A DNA stretch of 64,000 bases from Nucisporomicrobium flavum (GTDB lineage: Bacteria > Actinomycetota > Actinomycetes > Mycobacteriales > Micromonosporaceae): positions 248,001-312,000 of the forward strand of contig NZ_JADMLH010000003.1 in the NCBI RefSeq assembly GCF_016464385.1, written 5' to 3'. Within the stretch, counting starts at the first letter, position 1. Every line of letters starts with the position of its first letter. Under the pieces are notes generated by a model. The model had not been told where the DNA came from. It was given only the letters and a program-made list of their open reading frames with translations, and did no database searches. Made by a program: the position numbers and the translations under genes. Shown piece after piece: positions 9,641-17,725 of this stretch.

Positions 9641-10519
9641 TCAGGCCGCCAGGCGCAGGTCGTCGTCGGCGCCGGTCTCGCGGCGGATCGTGCGCCAGCG
9701 GGAGACGCTGATGCCCAGCTCGGCGGCCAGCTGCGCGTCGGTCAGGTCCGGGCGGGAGGCCTTGATCTTCGCGGCCGCGGCGACCGTCTCGGCGGGGGAG
9801 CGGCGGGTCTTCGGCTTGGCCGGGCTCGCCGGTCCGGTGCGCGTAGTCGCCTGCGCGCGGGTCAGGACGGGCTTGAAAGAGGACGTTTCGGACGCCCGCG
9901 CTTTCGGCAGGCCGGCCTTGGGCGGGGTGGCCTTGGGCAGGGTGGCCGCGACCTCCGCCAGCGCCGCTGCTGTCGTCCGCCGCAACGCCGTCGGGGCTGG
10001 GGCCGCCGCCGGGGTCGGCATCGGCGCCGGGTTCGAGGACGTCGGTGCCGACGCCGGGGCCGGGACCGGGATCAGGCCGGGGACCGCCGGCTGTGCGGCC
10101 GGCGCCGTCTCGCGGCTCTCGCGTTCGATCGCGGAGATGCGGCCGCCCAGCTCGACCAGGCAGATGCTCGCCACCACGATCAGCCCGTCCACCGACAGCG
10201 GCAGCAGGTACGGCGACGCGCCGGTCTCGCCGTACCGGGCCGCGACGCCGGCCATGTGCCAGTACGACACCCAGGCCGCGATGCCCGCGATGGTGGCCGT
10301 GGCGACGAGGCGCGCGGCGGCCAGGGAGCGGCGGTGCACCGGGACGCGGGAGATCAGCTCGACGGTCAGCAGGAGCGCGAGCGGTGGCCAGGCGGCGATG
10401 GCCTGGCTGATCGGGTTGTCGAGGGCGTGCAGGATGTTGGCGACCACGGAGGCGGCGACGCCCAGCACCAGGGTCGCGCGTACCGCCCAGCGGACGCGGC
10501 GAAGTTGCGGGAGGATCAC
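9641..10519 (-). CDS. DUF2637 membrane protein with C-terminal helix-turn-helix
   Basis: 292 residues. The N-terminal half (about 10-130) has four hydrophobic segments and matches the DUF2637/SpdB-like layout, including SQAIAAWPPLALLLTVELI and PLSVDGLIVVASICLVELG. The middle is Pro/Ala-rich. The last 50 residues contain DLTDAQLAAELGISVSRWRT, a helix-turn-helix. DUF2637 proteins are common on actinomycete conjugative plasmids and integrative elements, where they help spread plasmid DNA, but also occur as isolated chromosomal genes. No integrase, tra or rep gene is nearby. GTG start with GAGGAG 7 nt upstream. Confidence 0.75.
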   Translation of the reverse strand: MILPQLRRVRWAVRATLVLGVAASVVANILHALDNPISQAIAAWPPLALLLTVELISRVPVHRRSLAAARLVATATIAGIAAWVSYWHMAGVAARYGETGASPYLLPLSVDGLIVVASICLVELGGRISAIERESRETAPAAQPAVPGLIPVPAPASAPTSSNPAPMPTPAAAPAPTALRRTTAAALAEVAATLPKATPPKAGLPKARASETSSFKPVLTRAQATTRTGPASPAKPKTRRSPAETVAAAAKIKASRPDLTDAQLAAELGISVSRWRTIRRETGADDDLRLAA

Positions 10520-10539
10520 CGTGCGCTCCTCTGCCAGTC

Positions 10540-10578
10540 GATTCGGGTGATCACGGGCCCGGGCGGGCCCGGCGAATC
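10540..10578 (-). terminator. Nested hairpin downstream of the proline-rich protein gene
   Basis: The inner stem is CGGGCCC-GGGC-GGGCCCG (10554-10571). An outer GATTCG/CGAATC pair closes it at 10540-10545 and 10573-10578. It sits about 110 nt beyond the stop of the minus-strand gene ending at 10687, and just upstream of the DUF2637 start. It could end the upstream transcript or be a leader structure. Confidence 0.35.
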
Positions 10579-10686
10579 ATCCTGGCTGCTCGATGTTGCG
10601 GTACGGCATCGAGTGACGGAACGCACGGGACCGCGTCGCGTTCGTGTCGAAGGCGAGACGAACGTGTGACGCGGCCCCTCGGCGTG

Positions 10687-11670
10687 TCAGTTTGACTTCT
10701 TCTCGACCTGTGCCCGCAGCGCCGGGAACTCGGCCTTGGCGCTGCTCATCGACTTGTAGTACCAGATGACCCAGCCGACGCTGCCCTCGTCCGCCCAGCC
10801 GCACATGATCAGCGGGGCGCCGCCCGCCTCGCCGCGGCCGCACTTCGCCGCGCCGCCGAGCGCGCCCGGGTACGTCCGGGAGATGCCGGTCAGCTTGAGG
10901 CCGCCGACGCCCGCGCCGAGGAACGTGCCGTCGAGCTCGCGGGTGGGGTTGGTCACCTCCGCGGCCGCGGCGGCGACGATGACGATGTTCTGCTTGCTGG
11001 GGGTGCCGTACAGCGCGCCGACCGTGGCCGTGGCGTTGGGTACCTTCTTCAGGCCCTCCTCGAGCTGCCTGGCGGCCCCGGCGAACTGGGGATCCGTGAG
11101 CTTCGGCCGGCCGCCCAGCTTCGCGGGTTCCACGACGGTGATCGTCGGTGGAGGCGCCAGCGTGGGCTTCTCGGTCGGGAAGGTCGGCAGCGTCGGGTCC
11201 GGCGTCGCGGTGTCCCACGGCGTCGGGGCGGTCGTGACGACCACGTCCACGAGGTTGTCGGCGGTGTTGCGGCCGGCGAGGTAGACCGCCGTGCCGCCGC
11301 CCACGCAGAGCACCAGGAACACGGCGATGGACACCAGCGTGATCGGCAGCGCCCGCGACTTCGGGGCCGGCGGCGGAACCATCGCCGGCGGGTAGCCCAT
11401 GGCCATGGGCGGGCCGGACTGCGGGTAGCCGGCCATCGGCGGACCGGACTGCGGGTAGCCGGGCTGCGCGTCGACCCGGGTGGGGTCGGGCTGCGGGTAC
11501 GGCGGCTGCTGCCCGTACGAAGGCTGCGGCGGGTAACCGGGTGGGACCGACGCGGGCACGTCCGGGTTCGGCGGCGGGTAGCCGGGAGGGCCACCGTACG
11601 GCTGCTGCGGCGGCTGCCCACTTCCGGGCTGCTCGGGGTACGGCGGGCCCGGGTAGGGCGGCTGCGACAT
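10687..11670 (-). CDS. Proline-rich membrane-anchored protein, paralogue A
   Basis: 327 residues. The first ~120 are low-complexity Pro/Gly/Tyr/Gln (repeats like YPQSGPPMAGYPQ), then one membrane segment (ALPITLVSIAVFLVLCVGGG). The C-terminal ~190 residues form an extracytoplasmic domain ending in EKKSN. That domain shares the motif GG-K-L and CGWADEGSVGWVIW with the next gene upstream. The ATG at 11670 has GGAG 5 nt upstream; a TTG just before it is not needed. The plan resembles actinobacterial envelope proteins with disordered cytoplasmic tails. Domain function not recognised. Confidence 0.72.
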   Translation of the reverse strand: MSQPPYPGPPYPEQPGSGQPPQQPYGGPPGYPPPNPDVPASVPPGYPPQPSYGQQPPYPQPDPTRVDAQPGYPQSGPPMAGYPQSGPPMAMGYPPAMVPPPAPKSRALPITLVSIAVFLVLCVGGGTAVYLAGRNTADNLVDVVVTTAPTPWDTATPDPTLPTFPTEKPTLAPPPTITVVEPAKLGGRPKLTDPQFAGAARQLEEGLKKVPNATATVGALYGTPSKQNIVIVAAAAAEVTNPTRELDGTFLGAGVGGLKLTGISRTYPGALGGAAKCGRGEAGGAPLIMCGWADEGSVGWVIWYYKSMSSAKAEFPALRAQVEKKSN

Positions 11671-11784
11671 CAACGCTCCAACGATCGGCAGACTGCTCGC
11701 AGGAGCTTAGCCGCCGCCGTCCAAGTCAAGCCCTGTCCGACCGCCCCGCCGCCGCCCACAAACGGACTGAAGGCTGTCCCCTGT

Positions 11785-11832
11785 TCCGTGGGCCCCGACG
11801 CGCCGAAAGGATCAATCGTCGGGGCCCACGGA
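11785..11832 (-). terminator. Strong 16-bp stem terminator
   Basis: TCCGTGGGCCCCGACG at 11785-11800 pairs perfectly with CGTCGGGGCCCACGGA at 11817-11832 across a 16-nt loop. It begins 5 nt beyond the stop of the minus-strand gene ending at 11838, so it is most likely its terminator. Confidence 0.75.
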
Positions 11833-11837
11833 GGAGA

Positions 11838-12716
11838 TCAGGACTTCTTCTCGATCTCGCCGCGCATCGCGACGAACTCCTTCTCGAGGTCCGCCTTGCC
11901 CTTGAACATCATGGCGATCATGCCGACGCTGCCGTTGTCGGACCAGACGCAGACGGCCATCGGTACGCCCGAGCTGTTGCTGTCGCCGCACTTGGCGATG
12001 CCGCCCAGCGGGCCCGGGTCGGTGTCGGAGAGGTCCTGGAGCTTGATGCCGCCCTGGCCGAGGCCCTCGGTGAACTCGTCGTAGCGGCTCTGCGGGGAGC
12101 CGTTGATCGACGAGGCGGCGGCCACCATGACGATGTCCTGCTTCTGGATGTCGCCGTAGATCGCGCCGACCGAGCCGGTCGAACCGGGGATCTTGGCCAT
12201 CTCGCTGTCGAGGCCCTCGACGCTGCTCTGCAGGGCCGGGTCGCTTGCCTTGTCCCGGCCGCCGAGGGTCTGCGGCTCCACCACGGTGATCTTCGTGGCG
12301 TCGACGACCTGCTCGACCTTGTCCTTGGCCGCGAACACCGCGACGCCGATGCCGGCGACGCAGAGCACCGCGATCACCGCGGCGACGATGAGCACGATCT
12401 TCAGCGCCGACTTCTTCTTCGGCGGGGGCGCCGAACCGTACGGCGGCACGGCGCCACCGGGCTGCTGGTAGGAGCCGTCACCGGGCGGGTACGAGCCCTG
12501 GCCGGACGGCGGCGGGTAGGAACCCTGGTCGGACGGCGGCGGGTACGAGCCCTGGCCCGGCGGCGGGTAGGAGCCGGCGCCGGAGGAGGGCGGCGGGTAG
12601 CCACCGGCCCCCGAGGACGGCGGCGGGTATGAGCCGGGTGCCGCCGGCGGCTGGTAGCCGCCGCCCGACTCGGGGCCGGGCTGGCCGGGGTAGGGCTGGT
12701 ACGGCGGCTGAGACAT
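11838..12716 (-). CDS. Proline-rich membrane-anchored protein, paralogue B
   Basis: 292 residues from ATG 12716 (MSQPPYQPYPG), with GGAG 6 nt upstream. The head of ~95 residues has GSYPPP/GGYPPP-type repeats. A membrane segment follows (ALKIVLIVAAVIAVLCVAGIG), then a ~165-residue extracytoplasmic domain. That domain shares AKCG, the VCVWSDNGSVGMI block and an EKKS end with paralogue A. The two genes are in tandem on the same strand, separated by a strong terminator, so each probably has its own promoter. This looks like a local duplication with divergence. Function unknown. Confidence 0.72.
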   Translation of the reverse strand: MSQPPYQPYPGQPGPESGGGYQPPAAPGSYPPPSSGAGGYPPPSSGAGSYPPPGQGSYPPPSDQGSYPPPSGQGSYPPGDGSYQQPGGAVPPYGSAPPPKKKSALKIVLIVAAVIAVLCVAGIGVAVFAAKDKVEQVVDATKITVVEPQTLGGRDKASDPALQSSVEGLDSEMAKIPGSTGSVGAIYGDIQKQDIVMVAAASSINGSPQSRYDEFTEGLGQGGIKLQDLSDTDPGPLGGIAKCGDSNSSGVPMAVCVWSDNGSVGMIAMMFKGKADLEKEFVAMRGEIEKKS

Positions 12717-12818
12717 GAGCACTCCAGAACTAAGAACGTCAGCCGCAGGAGCGTACCGACCTGCGGCGACGTCGTGCGTCCCGTATCCGTCAGTTGAACA
12801 ACACAGTGCTGTCACGAA

Positions 12819-12853
12819 GACGCCCCCGCACCTGGGAAAGGCGCGGGGGCGTC
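12819..12853 (-). terminator. GC-rich hairpin terminator of the fad operon
   Basis: GACGCCCCCGC (12819-12829) pairs with GCGGGGGCGTC (12843-12853) across 13 nt. It starts about 15 nt after the stop of the FadB-like gene and fits a terminator for the fadA-fadB transcript. Confidence 0.7.
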
Positions 12854-12867
12854 GATGCGTCGGCGGG

Positions 12868-14937
12868 TCAGGCGGGCAGGCTCGCCACGCCCCGCGGCAG
12901 GAAGCGCTTGCCGGTGACGCGCTCCGAGGTGCCGCTGCGGTCCAGGTACGGCGTCACGCCGCCCAGGTGGAACGGCCAGCCGGCGCCCAGGATCATGCAC
13001 AGGTCGATGTCCTGCGCCTCGGCGACGACACCCTCGTCCAGCATCAGCCGGATCTCCTCGGCGAGCGCGTCGAGCGCCTTCTGGCGTACCTCGTCGCCGG
13101 TCAGCGGGGCGGAACCGCCCTCGATCAGCGCGACCACCTCGGGGTTGATCTCGTCGTCAGCCATCAGCGGCAGGCCGGCGTCGACGATCTTCTTGAGGTT
13201 GGGGCTGTCGCCGAAGCGGTCCGGGAACGCCTCGTGCAGCGTCTCGCCCACGTGGTACGCGACCGCCGGGCCGACCAGCTGGAGCAGCGCGATGGGACGC
13301 ATCGGCAGGCCCAGCGGGTCGAGCGCGCTGTCGACCGTGGCCAGCGGCGTGCCGGCGTCGACAGCCTTGAACACCTCGCTGGTGAAGCGGGTGAGCAGGC
13401 GGTTCACCACGAACGCCGGGGCGTCCTTGACGAGCACGCAGCTCTTCTTGATCTCCTTGCCGACCGCGAACGCCGTGGCCAGCGTGGCGTCGTCCGTACG
13501 CTCGCCCTTGATGATCTCCAGCAGCGGCAGCACGGCGACCGGGTTGAAGAAGTGGAAGCCGACGACCCGCTCGGGGTGCTCGAGGTCGGCCGCCATCTCG
13601 GTCACCGACAGCGACGAGGTGTTGGTGGCGAGCACGGTCTCCGGCCCGACGATCTTCTCGAGCTCGGCCCAGATCTGCTTCTTGAGGTCCAGGTTCTCGA
13701 AGACCGCCTCGATCACGAAGTCGGCGTCGGCGAACACAGACTTGTCGACCGAGCCGCTGACCAGGCCGCGCAGCTTGGCCGCCGTACCCTCGTCCATCCG
13801 GCCCTTGCCGACCATCTTGTCGATCTGGCCGCGGACGTAGCCGACGCCCTTGTCCACCCGGGTCTGGTCGAGGTCGGTGAGCACGACCGGCACCTGCAGC
13901 CGCCGGGCGAAGAGCAGCGCCAGCTGGGAGGCCATGAGACCGGCGCCGACGATGCCGACCTTGGTGACCTTGCGGGCCAGCTCCTTGTCCGGTACGCCCA
14001 CCGGGCGCTTCGCGCGGCGCTGGACCAGGTCGAACGCGTACAGGCTGGCCCGCGACTCGTCGCCCATGATGAGGTCGGCGAGGGCCTGCGTCTCGGCCGC
14101 CGTACCGTCGGTGAACGAGGCGTCCTTCGCGAGCGCGAGCAGCTCCAGGGCCTTGTTGGCCGAGGGGACCGCGCCGTGCAGCTTCTCGTCGAGCTGCTGC
14201 TTGGCGAAGAAGAGCACGCCCTCCCACATGTCCTTGTCGACCTCGGGGCGCTGCACCTCGATCTCGCCCTTGACCACGCCGGCCGCCCACTCGAGCGAGC
14301 GCTCCAGGAAGTCGGCCGGCTCGAACAGCGCGTCGGCGACCCCGAGCTCGGCGGCCTGCTTCGGCCGGAGCACCTTCTGGGTGAGCGGGTTCTGCAGGAT
14401 GACCTGCGCCGCCCCCGGTACGCCGATGAGGTTCGGCAGCAGCTGGCTGCCGCCCCAGCCGGGCACCAGGCCGATCGCGACCTCGGGCAGGCCGAGCGCC
14501 GCCGCGCCGCCGGACACCGTGCGGTAGTGGCAGTGCAGCGACACCTCGAGGCCGCCGCCCAGCGCCGCGCCGTTGATGAACGCGAACGTGGGGATGCTGG
14601 AGTTCTTCAGCCGGGCGAAGACCCGGTGGCCCAGCTCGCCGAGGGCCACGGCCTGGTCCCGCTCGGTGATGAACGGCATGCCGGTGATGTCGGCGCCGAC
14701 GCAGAAGATGTACGGCTTGCCGGTCAGCGCGATGAACGCCGGCTCGGCCTCGGTGGCCCTGGTGATCGCCTCGTCCAGCGACCGCAGGCCGGCGGGGCCG
14801 AAGCTGTTGGGCTTCTTGTAGTCGAAGCCGTTGTCGAGGGTGATCAGTGCGGCGGGCTTCTCCAGCCCCGGCACGCGGACCAGGCGTACGAGCGCCTTGG
14901 TCACGACCTCGTTGGGGTACTCAGGCAGAGCCGTCAC
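12868..14937 (-). CDS. fadB: Multifunctional 3-hydroxyacyl-CoA dehydrogenase/enoyl-CoA hydratase
   Basis: 689 residues. The N-terminal crotonase domain (about 1-290) has ALGGGLEVSLHCHYR and GLPEVAIGLVPGWGG. The NAD-binding 3-hydroxyacyl-CoA dehydrogenase domain follows, with GIVGAGLMASQLALLFARR and ATNTSSLSVTEMA. Then come the C-terminal dehydrogenase domains with VGFHFFNPVAVLPLLEII. It hydrates enoyl-CoA and oxidises 3-hydroxyacyl-CoA in beta-oxidation. The start is GTG 14937, inside the stop of the thiolase gene (GTGA overlap); the frame continues upstream but only as a shadow of the thiolase. The two gene products form the usual alpha/beta pair. Confidence 0.94.
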   Translation of the reverse strand: MTALPEYPNEVVTKALVRLVRVPGLEKPAALITLDNGFDYKKPNSFGPAGLRSLDEAITRATEAEPAFIALTGKPYIFCVGADITGMPFITERDQAVALGELGHRVFARLKNSSIPTFAFINGAALGGGLEVSLHCHYRTVSGGAAALGLPEVAIGLVPGWGGSQLLPNLIGVPGAAQVILQNPLTQKVLRPKQAAELGVADALFEPADFLERSLEWAAGVVKGEIEVQRPEVDKDMWEGVLFFAKQQLDEKLHGAVPSANKALELLALAKDASFTDGTAAETQALADLIMGDESRASLYAFDLVQRRAKRPVGVPDKELARKVTKVGIVGAGLMASQLALLFARRLQVPVVLTDLDQTRVDKGVGYVRGQIDKMVGKGRMDEGTAAKLRGLVSGSVDKSVFADADFVIEAVFENLDLKKQIWAELEKIVGPETVLATNTSSLSVTEMAADLEHPERVVGFHFFNPVAVLPLLEIIKGERTDDATLATAFAVGKEIKKSCVLVKDAPAFVVNRLLTRFTSEVFKAVDAGTPLATVDSALDPLGLPMRPIALLQLVGPAVAYHVGETLHEAFPDRFGDSPNLKKIVDAGLPLMADDEINPEVVALIEGGSAPLTGDEVRQKALDALAEEIRLMLDEGVVAEAQDIDLCMILGAGWPFHLGGVTPYLDRSGTSERVTGKRFLPRGVASLPA

Positions 14938-16130
14938 TTGTCGTTCCCTTCCCAGTTCGGGTTCTCCCAGATGACCGTGCCGCCCATGCCGATGCCGATG
15001 CACATCGCGGTGAGGCCGTAGCGGACCTCGGGGTGCTCGGCGAAGTGGCGGGCCAGCTGCGTCATCAGCCGTACGCCGGAGGAGGCCAGCGGGTGGCCGA
15101 TGGCGATCGCGCCGCCCCACGGGTTCACCCGCGGGTCGTCGTCGGCGATGCCGAAGTGGTCGAGGAACGCGAGGACCTGCACCGCGAACGCCTCGTTCAG
15201 CTCGAACAGGCCGATGTCGTCGATGGTGAGGCCGGCCAGCCGCAGCGCCTTCTCCGTCGAGGGGATCGGGCCGTAGCCCATGACCTCCGGCTCGACGCCG
15301 ACGAAGCCGTACGACACCAGCCGCATCGCGACCGGCAGGCCCAGCTCACGGGCGGTGTCCTCGCTGGCCAGCAGCGCCGCGGTGGCGCCGTCGTTGAGGC
15401 CGGCCGCGTTGCCGGCGGTGACCCGGCCGTGCGGGCGGAACGGCGTCTTGAGCGTGGCGAGCTTCTCCATCGAGGTCTCGCGGGGCGCCTCGTCGGCCGT
15501 GGCCAGGCCCCAGCCCTCCTCGGCGCTGCGGATCGCCACGGGCACCATGTCGGGCTGCAGCTTGCCGTTCGCGTACGCCTTCGCGGTCTTCTCCTGCGAG
15601 GCCAGGCCGAACGCGTCCGCCCGTTCCTTGGAGATCCCCGGGAGGCGGTCGTGCAGGTTCTCCGCCGTCGCGCCCATGACCAGCGCGGACGGGTCGACCA
15701 GCTTCTCCGCGAGGATGCGCGGGTTCGGGTCGACGCCCTCGCCCATCGGGTGCCGGCCCATGTGCTCCACGCCACCGGCGATGGCCACGTCGTACGCCCC
15801 CATGGCGATGCCGCCGGCGACGTTTGTCACCGCGGTCATGGCGCCGGCGCACATCCGGTCGATCGCGTACCCGGGTACGGTCTTCGGCAGCCCGGCCAGC
15901 AGCGCGGCCACCCGCCCGATCGTCAGGCCCTGGTCGCCGATCTGGGTGGTGGCCGCGATCGCGACCTCGTCCACCCGCTCGGGCGGAAGCTGCGGGTTGC
16001 GGCGCATCAACTCACGGATGCACCGGATCACCAGGTCGTCGGCGCGGGTCTCGGCGTACATGCCGCCGGCCTTGCCGAACGGGGTGCGGACGCCGTCGAC
16101 GAAGACGACCTCGCGGCTTACTCGGGGCAC
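14934..16130 (-). CDS. fadA: Acetyl-CoA C-acyltransferase (thiolase)
   Basis: 398 residues, standard thiolase length. Catalytic features are the acyl-accepting C94 in DRMCAGAMTA, the GHPLASSGVR block with the active histidine, and the C-terminal CIGIGMGG cysteine that acts as base. It performs the last, thiolytic step of beta-oxidation. The GTG start at 16130 is preceded by AAGGAGG, one of the best ribosome sites in the window. It leads the two-gene operon with the FadB-like gene. A dyad about 50 nt upstream may be a fatty-acid regulator site. Confidence 0.95.
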   Translation of the reverse strand: MPRVSREVVFVDGVRTPFGKAGGMYAETRADDLVIRCIRELMRRNPQLPPERVDEVAIAATTQIGDQGLTIGRVAALLAGLPKTVPGYAIDRMCAGAMTAVTNVAGGIAMGAYDVAIAGGVEHMGRHPMGEGVDPNPRILAEKLVDPSALVMGATAENLHDRLPGISKERADAFGLASQEKTAKAYANGKLQPDMVPVAIRSAEEGWGLATADEAPRETSMEKLATLKTPFRPHGRVTAGNAAGLNDGATAALLASEDTARELGLPVAMRLVSYGFVGVEPEVMGYGPIPSTEKALRLAGLTIDDIGLFELNEAFAVQVLAFLDHFGIADDDPRVNPWGGAIAIGHPLASSGVRLMTQLARHFAEHPEVRYGLTAMCIGIGMGGTVIWENPNWEGNDK

Positions 16131-16177
16131 AACAAGCCTCCTTGCAGGCGTGAACCCAGGGCTGTGACACGGCAGAT

Positions 16178-16197
16178 GTTACTCGCCGGTAAGTAAC
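16178..16197. promoter_or_regulatory. Dyad upstream of fadA-fadB, candidate TetR-type operator
   Basis: The 20-mer GTTACTCGCCGGTAAGTAAC has GTTACT/AGTAAC arms and also an internal TTAC-N6-GTAA dyad. It sits about 50 nt upstream of the thiolase start. TTAC/GTAA dyads are common targets of TetR-family repressors of lipid catabolism in actinobacteria. Assignment to such a regulator is inference; no tetR gene is nearby. Confidence 0.4.
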
Positions 16198-16256
16198 CGG
16201 ACCAGTCGATGTGACAAGTCCGGAGGGAACACGGTGCCGCAGGAGGAACGGCGCTG

Positions 16257-17579
16257 TCAGCCCGTCGCGGCGGCAGGGTCGGGCAGCACCTTGGCGAGCT
16301 CGTCCGCGAGCAGGCCGACCTGCCAGTTCCGGGCGCCGAAGCCGCGGAGGACGTCGCCGACCGTCGCCGGCGTGACCTCGTCCGGCGGGGACCAGGCCAG
16401 GCGGCGGACGAAGTCCGGGCTGACCAGGTTCTCCGGCGGGAGGGTGTGCGCCTCCGCCGTCGCGATGACCACCTGGCGGCAGCGTTGCAGGCGGGCCGCC
16501 GCGACCGGGTCGCGTTCCGCCCAGCGGTGCGGCGGGGGCGGCCCCTCGACCGGCTGGTTGACCGGCAGCTCGTCGTCGGGCAGGGCGCGGGCGGCGTCCA
16601 GCGCGTCCAGCCACACCCGGGCCAGCCGGCGCACCGAGCGGCCGCCGAAGCCGGGCAGGCCCAGCAGCGTCCGTTCGTCCTTGGGGTCCAGCTCCGCCGC
16701 CGCGATGATCGCCGAGTCCGGGAGCACCCGGCCCGGTGCCGAGTCGCGGCGGGCCGCCACGCCGTCGCGGGCGTACCAGAGGGCGCGGACGCGGGACTGG
16801 GCGCGGGCGCCGCGGACCCGGTGGATGCCCGACGTGCGGCGCCAGGGGTCGGGGCGTACCCGCGGCGGCCGGTCGGCGCTGGCCACCAGGGCGGCGAACT
16901 CCTCCGCCGCCCACTCGGCCTTGCCCTGGCTCTCCAGCTCGGCGGCGAGCAGGTCGCGCAGGTCGGTGAGCAGTTCCACGTCGAGGGCCGCGTACGTCAG
17001 CCAGGACTCCGGCAGCGGGCGGGTCGACCAGTCCGCGGCCGAATGGTGCTTCTCCAGCGAGTAGCCGAGCAGCTGCTCGGTCAGCGCGGCGAGGCCCACC
17101 CGCTCGAACCCGGCCAGCCGGGCGGCCAGCTCGGTGTCGAACAGCTTGCGGGGCTTCATGCCGATCTCGGCCAGGCACGCCAGGTCCTGGCTGGCGGCGT
17201 GCAGCACCCACTCGGTCTCGGCCAGCGCGGCGTCGAGCGTGCTCAGGTCGTCCAGCGGCATCGGGTCGATGAGCACCGTGCCGGCGCCCTCCCGGCGCAG
17301 CTGCACCAGGTACGCGCGCTGCGTGTAGCGGTAGCCGGAGGCCCGCTCGGCGTCCACCGCGACCGGTCCGGAGCCGGCGGCGAGCCGTTCGACGACCTCG
17401 GCGAGCTCGTCGGCGGTCTCCAAGGGGCGTGGTGTGCCGTCGCGGGGCGCGGTCAGCGGTACGGCGGCGCGGGCAGGCTCGTCGGGACCGCCAGACGTCG
17501 GGTCGGGCGGCACGTCGTGCGGTCCGTCGGTTGCGTGGTCCGGCGCGTCCCGACGGCGCAGAAATGCTTCGTCGGTCAC
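16257..17579 (-). CDS. rnd: Ribonuclease D
   Basis: 440 residues. After a ~45-residue hydrophilic head comes the DEDDy 3'-5' exonuclease domain, with DAERASGYRY (DxE), HAASQDLACL, and YAALDVELL carrying the Y and last D. An HRDC domain follows (about 235-310; KDERTLLGLPGFGGRSVRRL), then a second helical C-terminal region. It trims 3' ends of tRNA and other structured RNAs. GTG start at 17579. Divergent from the protease gene over about 146 bp. RNase D next to DUF3000 and hemE is a familiar actinobacterial neighbourhood. Confidence 0.93.
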   Translation of the reverse strand: MTDEAFLRRRDAPDHATDGPHDVPPDPTSGGPDEPARAAVPLTAPRDGTPRPLETADELAEVVERLAAGSGPVAVDAERASGYRYTQRAYLVQLRREGAGTVLIDPMPLDDLSTLDAALAETEWVLHAASQDLACLAEIGMKPRKLFDTELAARLAGFERVGLAALTEQLLGYSLEKHHSAADWSTRPLPESWLTYAALDVELLTDLRDLLAAELESQGKAEWAAEEFAALVASADRPPRVRPDPWRRTSGIHRVRGARAQSRVRALWYARDGVAARRDSAPGRVLPDSAIIAAAELDPKDERTLLGLPGFGGRSVRRLARVWLDALDAARALPDDELPVNQPVEGPPPPHRWAERDPVAAARLQRCRQVVIATAEAHTLPPENLVSPDFVRRLAWSPPDEVTPATVGDVLRGFGARNWQVGLLADELAKVLPDPAAATG

Positions 17580-17725
17580 ACCGTAACCGTACGGGGGTAC
17601 CTCCCCGGGCGTGTGCAGCCGGGTACCGGCGCGTCGAATGCGATGCAGTCCGCATCCTTGGGCAAGCGTCGGAAAAGGCGCCGCCGGACCCGTCCGCGGA
17701 GGCGGTTCCGTCCGTACTACCGGCC

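Noticed and set aside
9641..10519. Remnant of a conjugative plasmid or ICE around the DUF2637 gene
   Set aside because: No integrase, rep, tra, tRNA or attachment repeat was seen nearby, and DUF2637 proteins also occur alone.
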